Assembly: GCA_951640165.1 (NCBI GenBank)
Contig: OX621236.1
Span: 34,464,948 to 34,528,947, forward strand
Length of the DNA stretch: 64,000 nt
Direction of reading: 5' to 3'
Source of the DNA: Pseudoips prasinana
Taxonomy: Eukaryota; Arthropoda; Insecta; Lepidoptera; Nolidae
Part shown: piece after piece, positions 20,493 through 32,445 of the stretch
Numbering within the stretch: the first letter of the stretch is position 1
Layout: every line of letters starts with the position of its first letter
Made by a program: the position numbers and the translations under genes
Notes under the pieces: model-generated
Database searches by the model: none
Told to the model about the DNA's origin: nothing
What the model saw: only the letters and a program-made list of their open reading frames with translations

Positions 20493-21042
20493 GATATACC
20501 ACTGAAATACAAGAAAAAAGTATTCGATTCATGCATTCTGCCCGTTATGACGTATGGATGTCAAACATAGAGCCTTACAAAACAAATTATACGCGCATTA
20601 AAGACCTGCTAACATGGTATGGAAAGAAGTATGCTCAATATTAAACTAAGAAATAAAATAAAACTGGAAACTATCCGGCAGAAAACTACAGTTACAGATG
20701 TGATATATTGTATCAAAAAACTAAAGTGGAGATGGATAGGACATATGATGAGAAGCAAAAAGGACAAGTGGGCTAAGGATACGACCGAATGGTGTATAAG
20801 ACAACACAAAAGAAAGAGAAGTAGACAGCGTCGAAGATGGGAAGACGACATAAAAAGAATAGCAGGAGCCACATGGAGAAGGAAGACACAAGACTGCACT
20901 TTATGGCAAGCCTTAGGGGAGGGCTATGCTGAATTCCAAGACAATCTACGTGAAACTGGTATATATATATCAAAGAGATTGTATGTATTTCAAATATAAT
21001 TTTAAATAAAGGCTTTATTATTTATTATTATTATGACCATCA
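20482..21042 (+). mobile_element. 5'-truncated RTE LINE insertion with 11-bp target duplication
   Basis: TATGACCATCA occurs at 20482-20492 and again at 21032-21042, enclosing the insert. The left part of the insert (20493-20615) reads KYKKKVFDSCILPVMTYGCQ and LTKQ with two in-frame stops. The right part (20619-20999) is an open frame: ERSMLNIKLRNKIKLE, TVTDVIYCIKKLKWRWIGHM, RSKKDKWAKDTTEW, RRRWEDDIKRIAG, LWQALGEGYAEFQ. This is the thumb and C-terminal region of RTE reverse transcriptase. AATAAA lies near 21005, and the insert ends in a TTATTATTAT tail. It inserted into an older repeat. Confidence 0.85.
20619..20999 (+). pseudogene. RTE reverse transcriptase C-terminal fragment
   Basis: The frame holds 126 residues in one piece but has a stop four codons upstream and another in QT-stop-SLT, so it is not a gene start. 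The family motif KLKW.W.GH.......W is present (KLKWRWIGHM), as is RRRWEDDIKRIAG. The C-terminus is extended (ETGIYISKRLYVFQI) compared with other copies here. Confidence 0.8.
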
Positions 21043-21150
21043 AACTGCGATCGCCAACCCGTCTGCCAAGCATGGCAATTATGGCATATCCCCCATTCTT
21101 TGGGGAGGCTTTTGTTCAGATGTGTTCGTACTTTGGCTGACGTTATGATG
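21043..21150 (+). repeat. Interspersed repeat, right half
   Basis: Continuation of 20395-20492 past the RTE insertion; ends near 'gacgttatgatgatag'. Confidence 0.65.
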
Positions 21151-22631
21151 ATAGATAAAAAAAAATCGCTTGTCACGGCTTTGTCTTTTGAGTGCATTTG
21201 TGCAGTCAGTATTAGTCACCTCATTACTAGTATTGTCAATTAATGCGATTTCTCATAAATTTCATTAGCATGTGAATTCTTGAGTCTTAGCATGCTAATT
21301 GCTATTGCTATGCTATTTGCTAATATAACAATTATTGATAATAATGAAGTTCGTGAATTTTGTTAATACACGAATTAAAAAGCGCATTGGCCTTAGGATG
21401 TCTCTTACTGTGCGTTTAGTTTACTCGCCGATAAGTTTTATTTGTGCTAGTACACTTTTATTTTAATGTAATCACAAAATTTAAAATATTTAGGTTTTAC
21501 AACTATTCAACAATTTAAAACTTTTCATGGTTTAAGATTTTATGAACTTTCCTTCATACTTTATCCAGGTTTAGGACTGGCAGTAAAATGTTATAAACTG
21601 GCGTATTTATAAGTTCATTTGATCGTATTTACATAAATTAGTTTAGTATTTTACATTATGTTATATTTACATATTATACATGATTTACAAATTTACAATT
21701 ATATGAGGGCATTAGCTTTTTGTAACCACAGTTTTTCAAATTGGCATTTAAAAATACCAGCTGTTCAGTATTTTTTACAGAAAGCCTTGTTCTTCTTTCT
21801 GACAAAGTATACCTCGCTTTTGAAAAAAGTCTTTCACTGGGCGAATAACGAATACGTAAACTAAACTCTCACTATCAATTGCTAATACGTACTGAATTTT
21901 GACTCCGAACGACGCAAGCCACGCGCGTGGCACATAAATTATTATTAAACAATCACGCATTCACTCAATCAATTCACGACCCTAAGTACAATTGCCAAAC
22001 ATTCGTTGCACTACCCTGCTAATGCTAATAATTTAAATAACATTCAATATACAACCCTAAGAACGCATAAATCAAAGATAATACGACAACAATTGCTTAA
22101 CACTTCGCAGATTAGCAGCACCTGCTAATAATGGTCACGTGAAACCGATAGATTGATTATTCCCGACTTCCCGTGGGTGCGACGGAGAGCGCACGCTACC
22201 GCTTTATTTACTGTGCTACCGCTGCATGCGTCCACGCGCTGGCGACGTATGATAGTATAAAAAAGTACGAAGCGGTGAATTCCTTCGCATTTCACAGAAT
22301 TTCACAACTGCATTTCATATGCTAAATGCTAAATAAGCATTCGCATGCTAACAATTAATGCGAATGCTAATTAATCCATCACTACTCATTACTACATCGG
22401 CATCTGTGAAAGAGCCCTATGCACCCAACACACACAGGTAGGTAATATATTCCCTTAGACTTTTAAAAGTGTTAAGCATAAATACTAATAAAAAGAGCTT
22501 GTGAACTAAGAATCATCGGAAAGCCACACAGCTCATCTCTGGATAGAGTTAAGCAAGTGAAAGCTACTGCTATCACTTGCTCTGAGCTCCCACGGAATAC
22601 TTTCCACGTGGCGTCCGATTTGTAGCTGTAG
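21151..22631. other. No gene seen
   Basis: Repeated GCTAATGCTAAT-like words occur near 21290-21330 and 22010-22380, but no ORF or mobile element can be supported. Confidence 0.5.
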
Positions 22632-22688
22632 ATAAGTTGGTGTATTTAACAGATTAAAGTATTTCAATCTGTTAAGTACACCTACTTA
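22632..22688. repeat. Palindrome
   Basis: The arm 'taagttggtgtatttaacag' plus 'att' is mirrored as 'aatctgttaagtacaccta' with two mismatches. Confidence 0.75.
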
Positions 22689-23475
22689 AGTGCCAGTCAG
22701 GCCTTCTCTTGAAGATTGTTATGAAACTGAACGTCGTAAGTATCGAAGCTAAGGGCCACAAGGCTGGATAGTAATTTTAACAGTTTAGCATACTTAGAGT
22801 CTTCTAGGGGATCAAACCAAATCTCTTTATTTGCAAAATATGGGTACATATAAGTAGATGTTAAGTTACATATTATTTGTCCTAGACCATATTTTACCTT
22901 TAAAGGTGTGCAAGTTGTTTCAAGACAGTTGTCACCTATCACATTTTGCATTGATATTATTACATATTTAATTAGGCAGCCTTAAATTCAATTATATATT
23001 AATTACGCCAGTCTCGCTCTACTACTCATATCATGACATTCACCACTATCTTTTAATTCACTTGCCACAAAGGCCTAACAGCTCCATTAAAATATATGAA
23101 ATATTTTTTATAATCTATATGAAATTAAATATTAAGAAAATGTCAAAATTAATAAATATAAAATAAAAGAAACCAATGTCAAAAATATGTACAAAAAAAA
23201 TGGGATAGGGCTAAATTCTTAATTCAGTCATCTCCAATTGGAGACCCAAAATGGGATTGGATCACAGGACGCGTTGGTTCGATCTGGGTTTAGTATAAAG
23301 ATGAACTACTACATGTCATTATACTATGTTCACGGATACAGGCTACCGTGCGGCTGCCTATTCAAAACAAGCAAAATGTGATTTTCCACAAAGCACGTTG
23401 CGCACACATGGAGTAAGGGCCCTATTGGGCCGTAAACACGTCTCTGTTCAAGGGGTGCTCTAACAATATGTAAGA
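22689..23475. other. No recognised gene
   Basis: A minus-strand frame of 84 residues (22697-22951) has normal-looking composition but no motif I know. The rest is AT-rich. Confidence 0.45.
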
Positions 23476-23612
23476 ACAGACGCCAGCACATCAAGCTACC
23501 CCAATCTGTCAAATTTCCCCAATTGAAAGTGAACCTTATGCTTTTGTGATAACGTTGAAAATCGATAAAAGAAATTTGACAGATTGGGATAGCTGGATGT
23601 GCTGGCGTCTGT
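23476..23612. mobile_element. MITE family 1, copy 1
   Basis: Terminal inverted repeats begin ACAGACGCCAGCACATC and run about 45 bases. The middle is 'gaaagtgaaccttatgcttt'. The family recurs at 30193, 30521, 43584 and 55645. Confidence 0.85.
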
Positions 23613-25030
23613 ACTTTTCTAAGAGAATTCGTCTTGATAAGAGGCGGTCGGTTTTAATATAACTTGAGTATTCATGTCATAGACTTCAATGAATAATCAA
23701 TCATCATTTATTTGCTAGAATATGGTTACAAAGGTAGGTGGTTATATGTACATATAAAATCCAACACATGCGGCTTAGGGCATGCAAATTTGGTAACAAT
23801 AAATAATTGTACATCAATTCATGTGTAATGTCTATTTAAATTTACATTATTATATTTACATTATGAAAATGATATTTGAAATGTCCTATCTTCTAAGTAG
23901 TCTCTAGTATTATAATAATATTTATTCAGAAGGAAGTCAAAAAGTTTCTTTTTAAATTGTTTTCCCATCATGTAAAATACTTGATGGGAACTCCATTTGT
24001 GGCTATTGTATTCGGCATTTACGGCATTTCGGCATATTACTTTTAAAACATATAATTATCACATTTTCTTTAATGTTCATGGTATAATTTTATGTTCTTA
24101 CAATTTTATTAAATCCACTTAAAATTACTTAATCAATTTACAACGAAATTATAAAAATGAAAAAGCACAAACATCGCGTGACTGTTTTAATAAATTAATT
24201 ATGGCCTTAAAGGAGGGGTGGATTATAGAAAATACTTTTAAGAAATACTAGAGGAAAAGGGCGGCTTTGTTAAATTATACGATAACAGATAACAGTCCAA
24301 ATTGGGAAATGCCTTTTAAGTTAAATAACATATAAAAGATTACACACCGTTTGTCGGGTCTGCTCTACATGTTTTTCCAATTTGAAGAAGTTAATATATA
24401 TGTAGTGGCAACAACTACAGTATAAAACCTTCTTTCTACGAATTCTCTATGATAGTGAGTGACGTTTAAAAAAGATATATGACTTCAAGATTAAGTCACG
24501 GAAAATAAAATAATTTTACATGTTAACTCGCTTCTGATTTTCTACTCCTTCTACTAATTTAGTAGTCTCACTAAATTGGTGACTCCTACTAAATATATAT
24601 TAAAGGCGAAAAAAAACTTTGACAACGTAAAGCGGCCAACTTGGTTAAGCGATAGCTGTCAAATTGGCATACATACCTATTTTGTCGTAGCATTTCACGA
24701 TGTAACGCTTCAACAACGTAGAAATTGTTAAAACTTATTATCAAATATTTCTCTATTCGCCTTACGTTCCTTTCCTTGCGCTCGATGTGTCAGATCGTGT
24801 GACTTAACACCCCTTGACTACTTATGGTACTTCACTTAAGTTCTCTATTATAAAAGCAGCAATCAATGGCAAACTGTTGCTTGTCACCTGTCATAGCCAC
24901 TTCATATAAACAGAGCTCTGGTGTAAACATGCTGGTTATCGGTACCCAATGCGTTTCAAGGTTAAATGGTTTCAAGCTTCTCTAATAATTTCTTAAGAGC
25001 TTCACTTCGTTTCTAGACTTTTAACGACAC
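23613..25030. other. AT-rich stretch, no gene seen
   Basis: Nothing supported beyond short AT palindromes. Confidence 0.5.
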
Positions 25031-25039
25031 TCTCTTTCT

Positions 25040-25230
25040 TTCTTGATTCGCGAACAGGCCGTAGTTCCCTATGTAAGAGTTTTCAAGGCACCTAGTAGGT
25101 CTCTGACTTAAGGGCTGTTGTCAAATACTACAACCGGGGCCAAGAGCGCAACATGCCCTCCAATTTAGTACCACATACACGGTCAGCCATCTATAAATCG
25201 ACCGCGTGTCTAACTGCTTAACCTTAGGAC
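25040..25230 (+). repeat. Diverged copy of tail repeat T
   Basis: 'actacaaccggggcca', 'gcaacatgccctcc' and 'ggtcagccatctata' parallel the better copies at 33766-33890 and 59820-60005. Low similarity. Confidence 0.3.
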
Positions 25231-25786
25231 TGTTAACTACGCTTGGCCTCTTACGCCTTGTACGCTGTAACAAAAATACATATATAATCTCTTATCTATA
25301 ATCTCTTATCTGTAATCCAATCTTATTTTAACAATATTATGTTACAAACGTAGAAACCTGTCGTTATATAACAGAAAATCATACGTACGTAATATTTCTG
25401 AGGGTTGTAAATAATAAACTTTGGCTGAAAGCTAAAGATAACATTGTCATGTAAGCTATGCTATAGCGAAACATACTCTATAGTACGAAGTATGGCTTGT
25501 CGTGTACGTGCTAGATTACTACCAAAAAAGTTTGAATGTTAAGCGACAGCTAAGATATTTGTCACTTAGCGATATAAACATAAATGTCAATGTGACGTGG
25601 AGGGCGTTTAATGTTATGAATGATACATTTCAGCTACGATGGCCAATCTCAATGAGACAAGTTTACTACGCAGGATTTAATATAGTTTTGTGTGCGCAAA
25701 AATAGATGCTGTCCCTGGTTCATATAATTTCATAACTCGATGGGACTGCTATGCGACATACTCGGTGAGAAATACTTACTTATCTT

Positions 25787-25862
25787 ATGGGCAGTGGTTA
25801 CCCTAGTGTCAGAGTTGTTTAAGCCTTGTTGTCTAATGACTACAACTCGGACTGAAAGTGAT
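25787..25862 (+). repeat. Tail repeat T fragment
   Basis: 'cttatgggcagtggttaccc' and 'gtcagagttgtttaagcc' match the inverse of 59920-60005. Confidence 0.65.
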
Positions 25863-26059
25863 CTTCACCAGTTTCGGGAGGCACGTTATGCCTCCGGAAA
25901 CTGTTGAAGGTAAGGTGAAAAATTAGGCGCAGGAGCTACATTTTTACACGCTCTTCGTGGCAAATGGTTATGCATACTGATAACTTCTTTACTGCAGGGG
26001 GTTTTCTTGTCAGACAAATCACAATGACACTTCTTATGTCGATTCAGGAATTTAACCTA

Positions 26060-26325
26060 GGAATCATTAACGTTGCACAACTTGCTCCAAAGTATGTGTG
26101 ATAATTAACCAAATCAAAAGCGCGACGTAGGTCTAAGCAGGCATAGACTGCCGTATTGCCTGCCCTTTTTAGTAATTCACTGCATGTTTTAAAGTCAGTA
26201 TTGATAGATCAGTAGATAGCCCTGGACGAAGAACAAACTAAGCATCGTCAATTTCTACATTGGCTCATGAGCACCGGCTGCATAAGCCGTTCCAACACTC
26301 TGCCCAGACCCGTGCCCAAGTAGAT
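26060..26325 (-). pseudogene. LINE reverse transcriptase fragments
   Basis: Minus-strand frames give GTGLGRVLERLMQPVLMS near 26262-26320 and NTAVYACLDLRRAFDLVNYH near 26090-26160. These match the RT motifs 'K..ERL' and 'DLS.AFD.V.Y' of CR1/Jockey-type LINEs. Frames are broken, the usual F after YAC is lost, and the catalytic YxDD block is not seen. Confidence 0.5.
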
Positions 26326-26345
26326 AGGTCAATAGTTTACAGCGG

Positions 26346-27466
26346 CACTAAAAGATCACAAGTTTAATTTTTTGCAATAGATATGACTAACATTTTCATG
26401 AATGCATCGGGTAAATATGAATACGGATAAGGGTTTTTATCTTTAAATACTTATTTTTAATTACTTCGTCTGTTTTGGAGTAATTTGAAGTTTTACCGCT
26501 AGGCTTTATTTGTGGTTAGCCTCAATACTGAGAAAAGTTATTCGGCATCCTCTTTTTTCTGTCTTTCTAACGAATGCTATCTCTCAGTATCACTTGTGAC
26601 AAAACATTATATACCAACAAATGTGATGTTATATCAAATGCTCACTTACATATTTTTCAAATCAAAAATACTTCTTAGTTATGTGTATTTAAAGATTTAT
26701 TCGTAAGTATATCTTTCGGTGTAATACTTGCATTTCGCACAATATGAACACGAACCCATTAGAATGTTTCGGTTTTATTTCCGACTTCGGAACATCACTC
26801 ATTATTAATTCAAACGCTGTGCTGTTCTACTTTTCGGTTGCCATACAAAAGTTGAATAGGAAATTGAAATATCGGATTTCGATTTCGGTTTTCGGTGATA
26901 AAGGCTAAATATTGAAGATCGTGTGTTTGAAACATTTTATTCAGATAACTTATTCAATCAGAAAAAAATATTAAGTGAAAATTTTGCTTTCCGCGTTGCT
27001 CAGGTTGGAACAGCACCTAATAATATAACCTTTTTCCTGGAATAAATTTATCACTTAACTTCTCGAGAATGGTTAAGTCGATTTGATTTACATTTTTGTG
27101 TAAATCTTAATAGTCAAGGGGACCTCAAGTTAATTGGACCCGCTAGATGGTTTCATTAAATGGGATCAGGTTTTCCTTTTTTTGTTTATGTTGGATTAGG
27201 TGAATGAGCGGGTGAGTTATATATTAAAATATGTATATACAACTAAATACGAATTAATATTAATAACATTTCCATTCAAATAAAACTTAATTAAATTAAT
27301 GAAATGTGTATGCATTTTCCGGAGCTTTTATGTAATATATTGGAGTTCTTTACAATTCAGTAGTTGTGGAGTGTCATAGTTATCGAACTAAATGAAAAAA
27401 CTTAGTATTGCAATTGCGTTATAAGGAGGCACCATTTTTTTGCAAATGATATTTGAGGTCAAATAG
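26346..27466. other. No gene seen
   Basis: AT-rich; no supported feature. Confidence 0.5.
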
Positions 27467-27540
27467 CTGTCAGGCGCGGGACTCGAACCCGCGACACGAA
27501 GCGGCGAGATGACTGTCTTAGCCGCTGCGCCCCACGTGCA
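27467..27540 (-). repeat. SINE family B, tRNA-like head
   Basis: On the minus strand: 'gtggggcgcagcggctaaga' and then GCGGGTTCGAGTCCCGC, a perfect T arm with B-box. The body is missing. The same head starts the copy at 46107. Confidence 0.8.
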
Positions 27541-28464
27541 GTCTTTGATATGATTATTGAATTAGTGTAATGTATAAAATTTCATTGTTTTGATGCGAAA
27601 CGAAATTTTAAGAAATACCTAAGTAATTTGCCCAATGGTGCGTGCCGGTCGATGCTCGCGATGATTCAGACTTCAGAAATCCCAGGATCGCCCAATCTAA
27701 ACAGTGTACTTACTGTAATTGACTTAACCGTTTGACTTTTCCATATTTTTGATAATATTGCAGGTAACAGTATTATTAGCCTGAGACTGACAGAACTAAT
27801 TAAACAGACTGGCGTTGGTTATTTTTTTAATAAATTGATAACTGTGACTTATACGAGTCTAACTGTTTAACCTTCTTCGATACGGGGAGTTATCCAAAAT
27901 CTAACTCAATACATCAAATAACTAAATAATTGCTTAACTATCATATCGCTGGAGAAGTCTTGTCGGCTTCACCTTATTGGTAAATATTCCCAATGTATAC
28001 AGGGTGGAAACTTTAAGGGGATTTTAGTGCTACACTAAAATGGTAAGACCATTTTAGTGTTAAACAATCCATATTTTTTTAAGGAATTTTGATCCCCATT
28101 CACATGATTAGAAACAGGTTCGACATGTACATAAACGGACACTTTTTCAATCTCTAAGTACAAGTTCGCGAGACTTTGAATACAATTAAACAATACTTGA
28201 ATCTCAAGGAAACAATAGGCGCGTTTTTTCTCAAGCCAACAAGACAAGTTCACGTACACAAATATACATACTCGTACAACGAGCTAATGTGAGTGTCGCA
28301 CAGATTATTTATCTAAAACACACGCCTAGCGTTTATAATTAATATAATTAATTATATCCCCAAAATAAAACACGACCACGACCCCTCGTGTTACCAAAGA
28401 CAGCAACGATGACAGATGATAAATGACAGCAGTAATCCTGACGCCCGTATCATGGGTTCTGAAA
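27541..28464. other. No gene seen
   Basis: A short inverted pair flanks 28025-28062 (gctacactaaaatggtaaga region); otherwise nothing. Confidence 0.45.
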
Positions 28465-28734
28465 TCTATACATATAATAAAATAGGAAAGTCAAAACTGT
28501 ACATTGAATATTTTTTAAAAAGGATACTTGGGGCGTGATCTACATAAGATATCGAAACAAAATATAGTTTTTAAAATTTTTGTCTGTTTGTCTGTATGTA
28601 ACTATGTCCGGGCTAAACTCAAAAAGTACTGCATGTATTAACTTCAAATTTTGCATTAATATTACTAAGAGGTCGGGTCAACATATAGGCTACATATTAT
28701 CACGCTATCACCTACGGGGGAGGAGCTGTGATCT
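28465..28734 (+). mobile_element. Short Helitron lacking its 3' end
   Basis: Starts TCTATACATATAATAAAAT. It follows the 13380 family up to 'gggggaggagctgtgat' and then stops without hairpin or CTAG. The next Helitron begins two bases later. Confidence 0.8.
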
Positions 28735-28736
28735 TA

Positions 28737-29231
28737 TCTATACATATAATAAAATCGTAGGAAAGTCAAAACTGTACATTGAATATTTTTTTAAAAGGAT
28801 ACTTGGGGCGTGATCTACAATCGATATCGAAACCAAAAATATAGTTTTTTTTTGTCTGTTTGTCTGTATGTATGTCCGGGCTAAACTCAAAAAGTACTGC
28901 ATGGATTAACTTTAAGTTTTGCATTAATATTACTAAGAGGTCGGGTCAACCTATTCTAATGTTACCTTTGTGATCGTTGATTATTATTTCACTTTATTTG
29001 ACTTACTGACTTTACTTAAGGACAATTGATGACGTCGGGTATTTTTTTTTAAATGACAGTAGCAAAGTAGTCTTAAGTTTATTTCATATCTAGGTTATTT
29101 ATAGGTTAGGTTTTTTTAATTTATATTATTAATTTCTTTTAAAAGTTATATTTTTAGATTAAGCTAGAAGTAAGTAGTTATATTGGTTATCATTCAAAAT
29201 TGTCGCGGACGAAGTCGCGGGCACCAGCTAG
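28737..29231 (+). mobile_element. Chimeric Helitron with a different 3' half
   Basis: The 5' half matches the 13380 family. After 'ggtcgggtcaacctattc' (near 28955) it changes to unrelated AT-rich sequence and ends in 'gtcgcggacgaagtcgcggg' and 'caccagCTAG', followed by T. That is a Helitron-type end unlike the usual GCGGGTAAAACCGC one. Confidence 0.7.
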
Positions 29232-29967
29232 TCTTCAATACAATACGTTCAGAATCGGTAAGAAACAGTGACCGAAACCGAACATATTAAAAAATTTGAC
29301 ATCACCTGTCTATTTAATAAGTTTAGTTTAGGTTCCAGACAGTTATTTCAGTTATTTGTAGGATTCGTCTTGGCCGTTGCTGCACCCCAGTTTTTCTCCA
29401 TAAAATTAGAGTCCGAGACAACTCACTGTGCGAATGTGGTCTGGACGATTGTACCCAGGACCACATTTTTCTTAGTTGTCGATTAAATAAACCCTTCCCT
29501 TTCGATCAGACTTCAGAATTAAATATTCAGTTACCAGTTAACGTTCGGCACCTCTATCATACTTTCCAAATCCCCATATAATTGTCGTTTTTATTAAATT
29601 ATTTTTTAATAAAATTAATATTATTATTAATAAATGGTTCATATTAACGCCTCAATTGTAATATTTAAAATAAATCATTTTTGTTTTGTATTCTCATGAG
29701 TAGTCACTACATGAGACTGGCAGAAATTTCTGGAGAAAACAGCAGATTAAAATAAAATTAAGTAAAAAATAATAAATAAAATATGTAGCCAAAGTATGAT
29801 TCTAAACTTAAGGTATATGCAAATTAAAAATATGTATGTGACGCATTTTTTTCCTGTGAGTGTTGTTCGACTGTTTGATTAATTCACCGAGTACAGTAAC
29901 CGCAGAAAATAAAGAACTCTGAACAGCTAATGGCAGCAAATTTCTTATAATGTCTTTAAAAAAAACA
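29232..29967. other. No supported gene
   Basis: One 72-residue frame (29268-29486) has a hydrophobic segment and an AATAAA directly after its stop, but shows no known motif. Confidence 0.45.
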
Positions 29968-30088
29968 ACACCCACAATAGGGAAATAAATCCCCGTGTCA
30001 CGGGTGACTTTACAAGCATATAATTGACTGACGCAGTACACCCAGATTGAAAACAACTATGAAAGGGTCACACAAATATTTCCCTTGT
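29968..30088 (-). repeat. SINE family B body
   Basis: Inverted: 'gtgtgaccctttcatagttg' and 'ttgtaaagtcacccgtgaca' parallel the body of the copy at 46170-46270. Confidence 0.55.
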
Positions 30089-30124
30089 GCGGATAGGAGG
30101 AAATTTGCCGTGACTTAATTGGGA

Positions 30125-30510
30125 GTGAACTTGCCTTCTTATTAAAAGGTTGCGGGTTCGTTCATCGTACAAGACGAATATTTGTGTTTTTGTACAGACA
30201 CCAGCACATCCAGCTTCCACAGTCTGTCAAATTTCCCCAATTGAAAGTGAAATTATGCTTATGTGATAAAGTTGAAAATCAGTAAAAGAAATTTGACAGA
30301 TTGGGGTAGCTGAATGTGCTGGCGTCTGTACATGTATATTTTGTCTTTGGCTGAGTGTTTCCTGTGTATTGTATGTATATATTTACAATAAATAATTGTA
30401 AATAAGTATTTCTATCGTTCATACAAGTATTTGTATCTATAGTACAAGCTTTGCTTAGTTCTGGCTAGATGGTGCTGTGTGATATATCCCAGATATTTAT
30501 TTATTTAGTC
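30125..30510 (+). repeat. SINE family A copy interrupted by MITE
   Basis: The head part 'tgcgggttcgttcatcgtac' and 'gaatatttgtg' is followed by MITE 30193-30330, and then the SINE resumes with 'tacaagctttgcttagttct' and 'gatatatcccagatattta'. The body is diverged. Confidence 0.5.
30193..30330. mobile_element. MITE family 1, copy 2
   Basis: Complete copy with both arms (TACAGACACCAGCACATC ... inverse), sitting inside a SINE. Flanking TGTAC/GTACA suggests insertion at a TA-containing site. Confidence 0.85.
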
Positions 30511-30520
30511 ATATATATTG

Positions 30521-30638
30521 TACGGACGCCAGCACATGAATTGTCAAATTTCCCCAATTGAGAGTGAATCTTATGCTTTTGTGATAAAGTTGAAAATCTA
30601 TAAATGAAAATTTGACAGAGGTGCAGCTGGCGTCTGTA
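30521..30638. mobile_element. MITE family 1, copy 3 (arms shortened)
   Basis: Ends TACGGACGCCAGC and GCTGGCGTCTGTA; about 20 bases are lost from the family arms. Confidence 0.8.
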
Positions 30639-31384
30639 CCTATTTATAATATCACCTTTTTATAGAAAAAGAAAATAGTTTTGGTGTCTACGATATTTTG
30701 TGTAATAGAAATATAAAAGTAGAAATTTAATATGTTTTCTTCAATAGTGCTATTTTTACTTACTGAAACAGTGCAGATCTTTCTCCATGACACGTAAATG
30801 AAGCAATCCAATCCAATCTCTTACCTTTCTTGAGGACTTATAAAGAAATGGATGAACTCATTTATACTTAACTGAATTCTTTCCATCCAAGATATAAAAT
30901 AAAACAATGAGAAAATTTTGAAATATATTTACATTATATACATACACTGAAAAATATTTCAAGTTACATTACTTCTACAATAATGTTAAAATACATGAAG
31001 GTGCATTTATAAATTGCAATACTAATTATATAGCCGCACAATATCTACAAAACAATATTTTAATTATTTCACAACATATTGAAAAGTTACATGTATTTAA
31101 TATTATTTTAATTGAAATGTTCTTCTATACATACACTTAATTCAGTTCATACTAATTATAATTATAAACAGCTCTTATGAATGTTAAATAGCCTCTTTTC
31201 GGAAACAAATATTACAAAATAAAATGAAATACAGGTCTTTCAAGAATAAAACTAGGCTAATATAATATTAGTGGTCGTATTTTGTAAGAGAATAATACAG
31301 TAGTACCTATTAACTTCTTAAAACTCACGTCACTCTTTTCTATCGCTTTTAGTCCTCAGGACTCTTGTACCACTTTCGAGGAGT
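30639..31384. other. AT-rich stretch, no gene seen
   Basis: Nothing supported. Confidence 0.5.
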
Positions 31385-31723
31385 AGAGAGAGATAGGACA
31401 TATTGCTAAATAGAAAAAAGACCTCTACAGGGTGGCCGAGGAGTTCACGTTCAAACGCAAAATTTAAATACTTTATGATGAAGAGTATCCGAATCACCCC
31501 CATGTATGTTATACGATTTTGCGTAGTTTTCGAGATACAATTGTTTTAATGATTATTTTCGTAAATTTCACCTAACATCAGTTTTCGATTTTTTCTCGTT
31601 ATTTATTCGGATACTCCTCATCATAAAGTATCTAAATTTTGCGTTTGAACGTCAACTCCTCGGCCATCCTGTATACTATAGGTCTCTTTTCTATTTAGCA
31701 ATATGTCCTATCTTTCGTCTCTC
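31385..31723. mobile_element. Nested palindromes: outer inverted repeat around MITE family 2
   Basis: The inner element (31426-31673) has TACAGGGTGGCCGAGGAG ends, an inverted partner ending CGGCCATCCTGTA, and subterminal arms with 'ttcaaacgcaaaattt'. TA at both ends fits a Tc1/mariner-type MITE. The outer pair, 'ataggacatattgctaaata' at 31393 and its inverse ending at 31712, flanks it on both sides. Confidence 0.8.
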
Positions 31724-32179
31724 ATAAAATGAACTATATTTAAACTTGGGGCGTCCTTAAGATTTTCTAAGAAGCTTCACTTAAAAATGTATGGTTACAT
31801 TTTGTTCCAACAATAAACTGTTATTACTAATAACAAAAATACTTTTGATGCTATCTAGTCTTGTTCTGTTTGCTCCGTTGAATTGGAAGAAACGTTAAAC
31901 AAACTCAAATGGAATTTTGAAGCAGTTCATAAGTTTTCTTTATAAGTATTTATTATTTAGATAAAACAGTTTATTATTGTGATTCTGTTGTTTTCCAAAT
32001 ACAAAGTTAGTAAGCCGAGATCACTTTCCCCAAAAACTCAATTTTATTCAAATTTCGAACTGTTTTAGTTTATTTTATACCGAATCTATTATCTGATAAC
32101 AGGGTGTATCATACATTTTTTCTAAATAATATGATGGCTTTAGAAAACGGTGCAATGTGATTGTGCTTTGACTCCACGT
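31724..32179. other. No gene seen
   Basis: AT-rich; nothing supported. Confidence 0.5.
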
Positions 32180-32445
32180 TTGGAGTGGATGGTATGTGCT
32201 TGCCTTTCACGCCACAGGCGACTCGTGACAAACAGACATGTTCATGCACATAAATATCACACAGATATTTGTGTGCATGAACATCTCTATTTGTCCTGAG
32301 TCAGTATTTACATAAGAAAAGTAGTATATGTAAGTAATATATATCAATTATCTGGTTTAGATAGTACAAGCTACGCGTAGTTTGGGATCAGATGGCCGTG
32401 TGTGAATATATCCCAGGATATTATTATAATGGGTATTAGTTATTA
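32180..32445 (+). repeat. SINE family A with internal inverted duplication
   Basis: The head 'tatgtgcttgcctttcacgc' and the tail 'gtttgggatcagatggccgt' and 'atcccaggatattatta' match the family. The middle is a palindrome (32227-32300): 'gacatgttcatgcacataaa' and its inverse around 'acac'. Confidence 0.75.

Noticed and set aside
22697..22951. 84-residue minus-strand frame
   Set aside because: No known motif, no splice or promoter context; left as unsupported.
29268..29486. 72-residue frame with hydrophobic segment and AATAAA after the stop
   Set aside because: AATAAA is frequent in AT-rich DNA and the hydrophobic stretch is not at the N-terminus; no family match.
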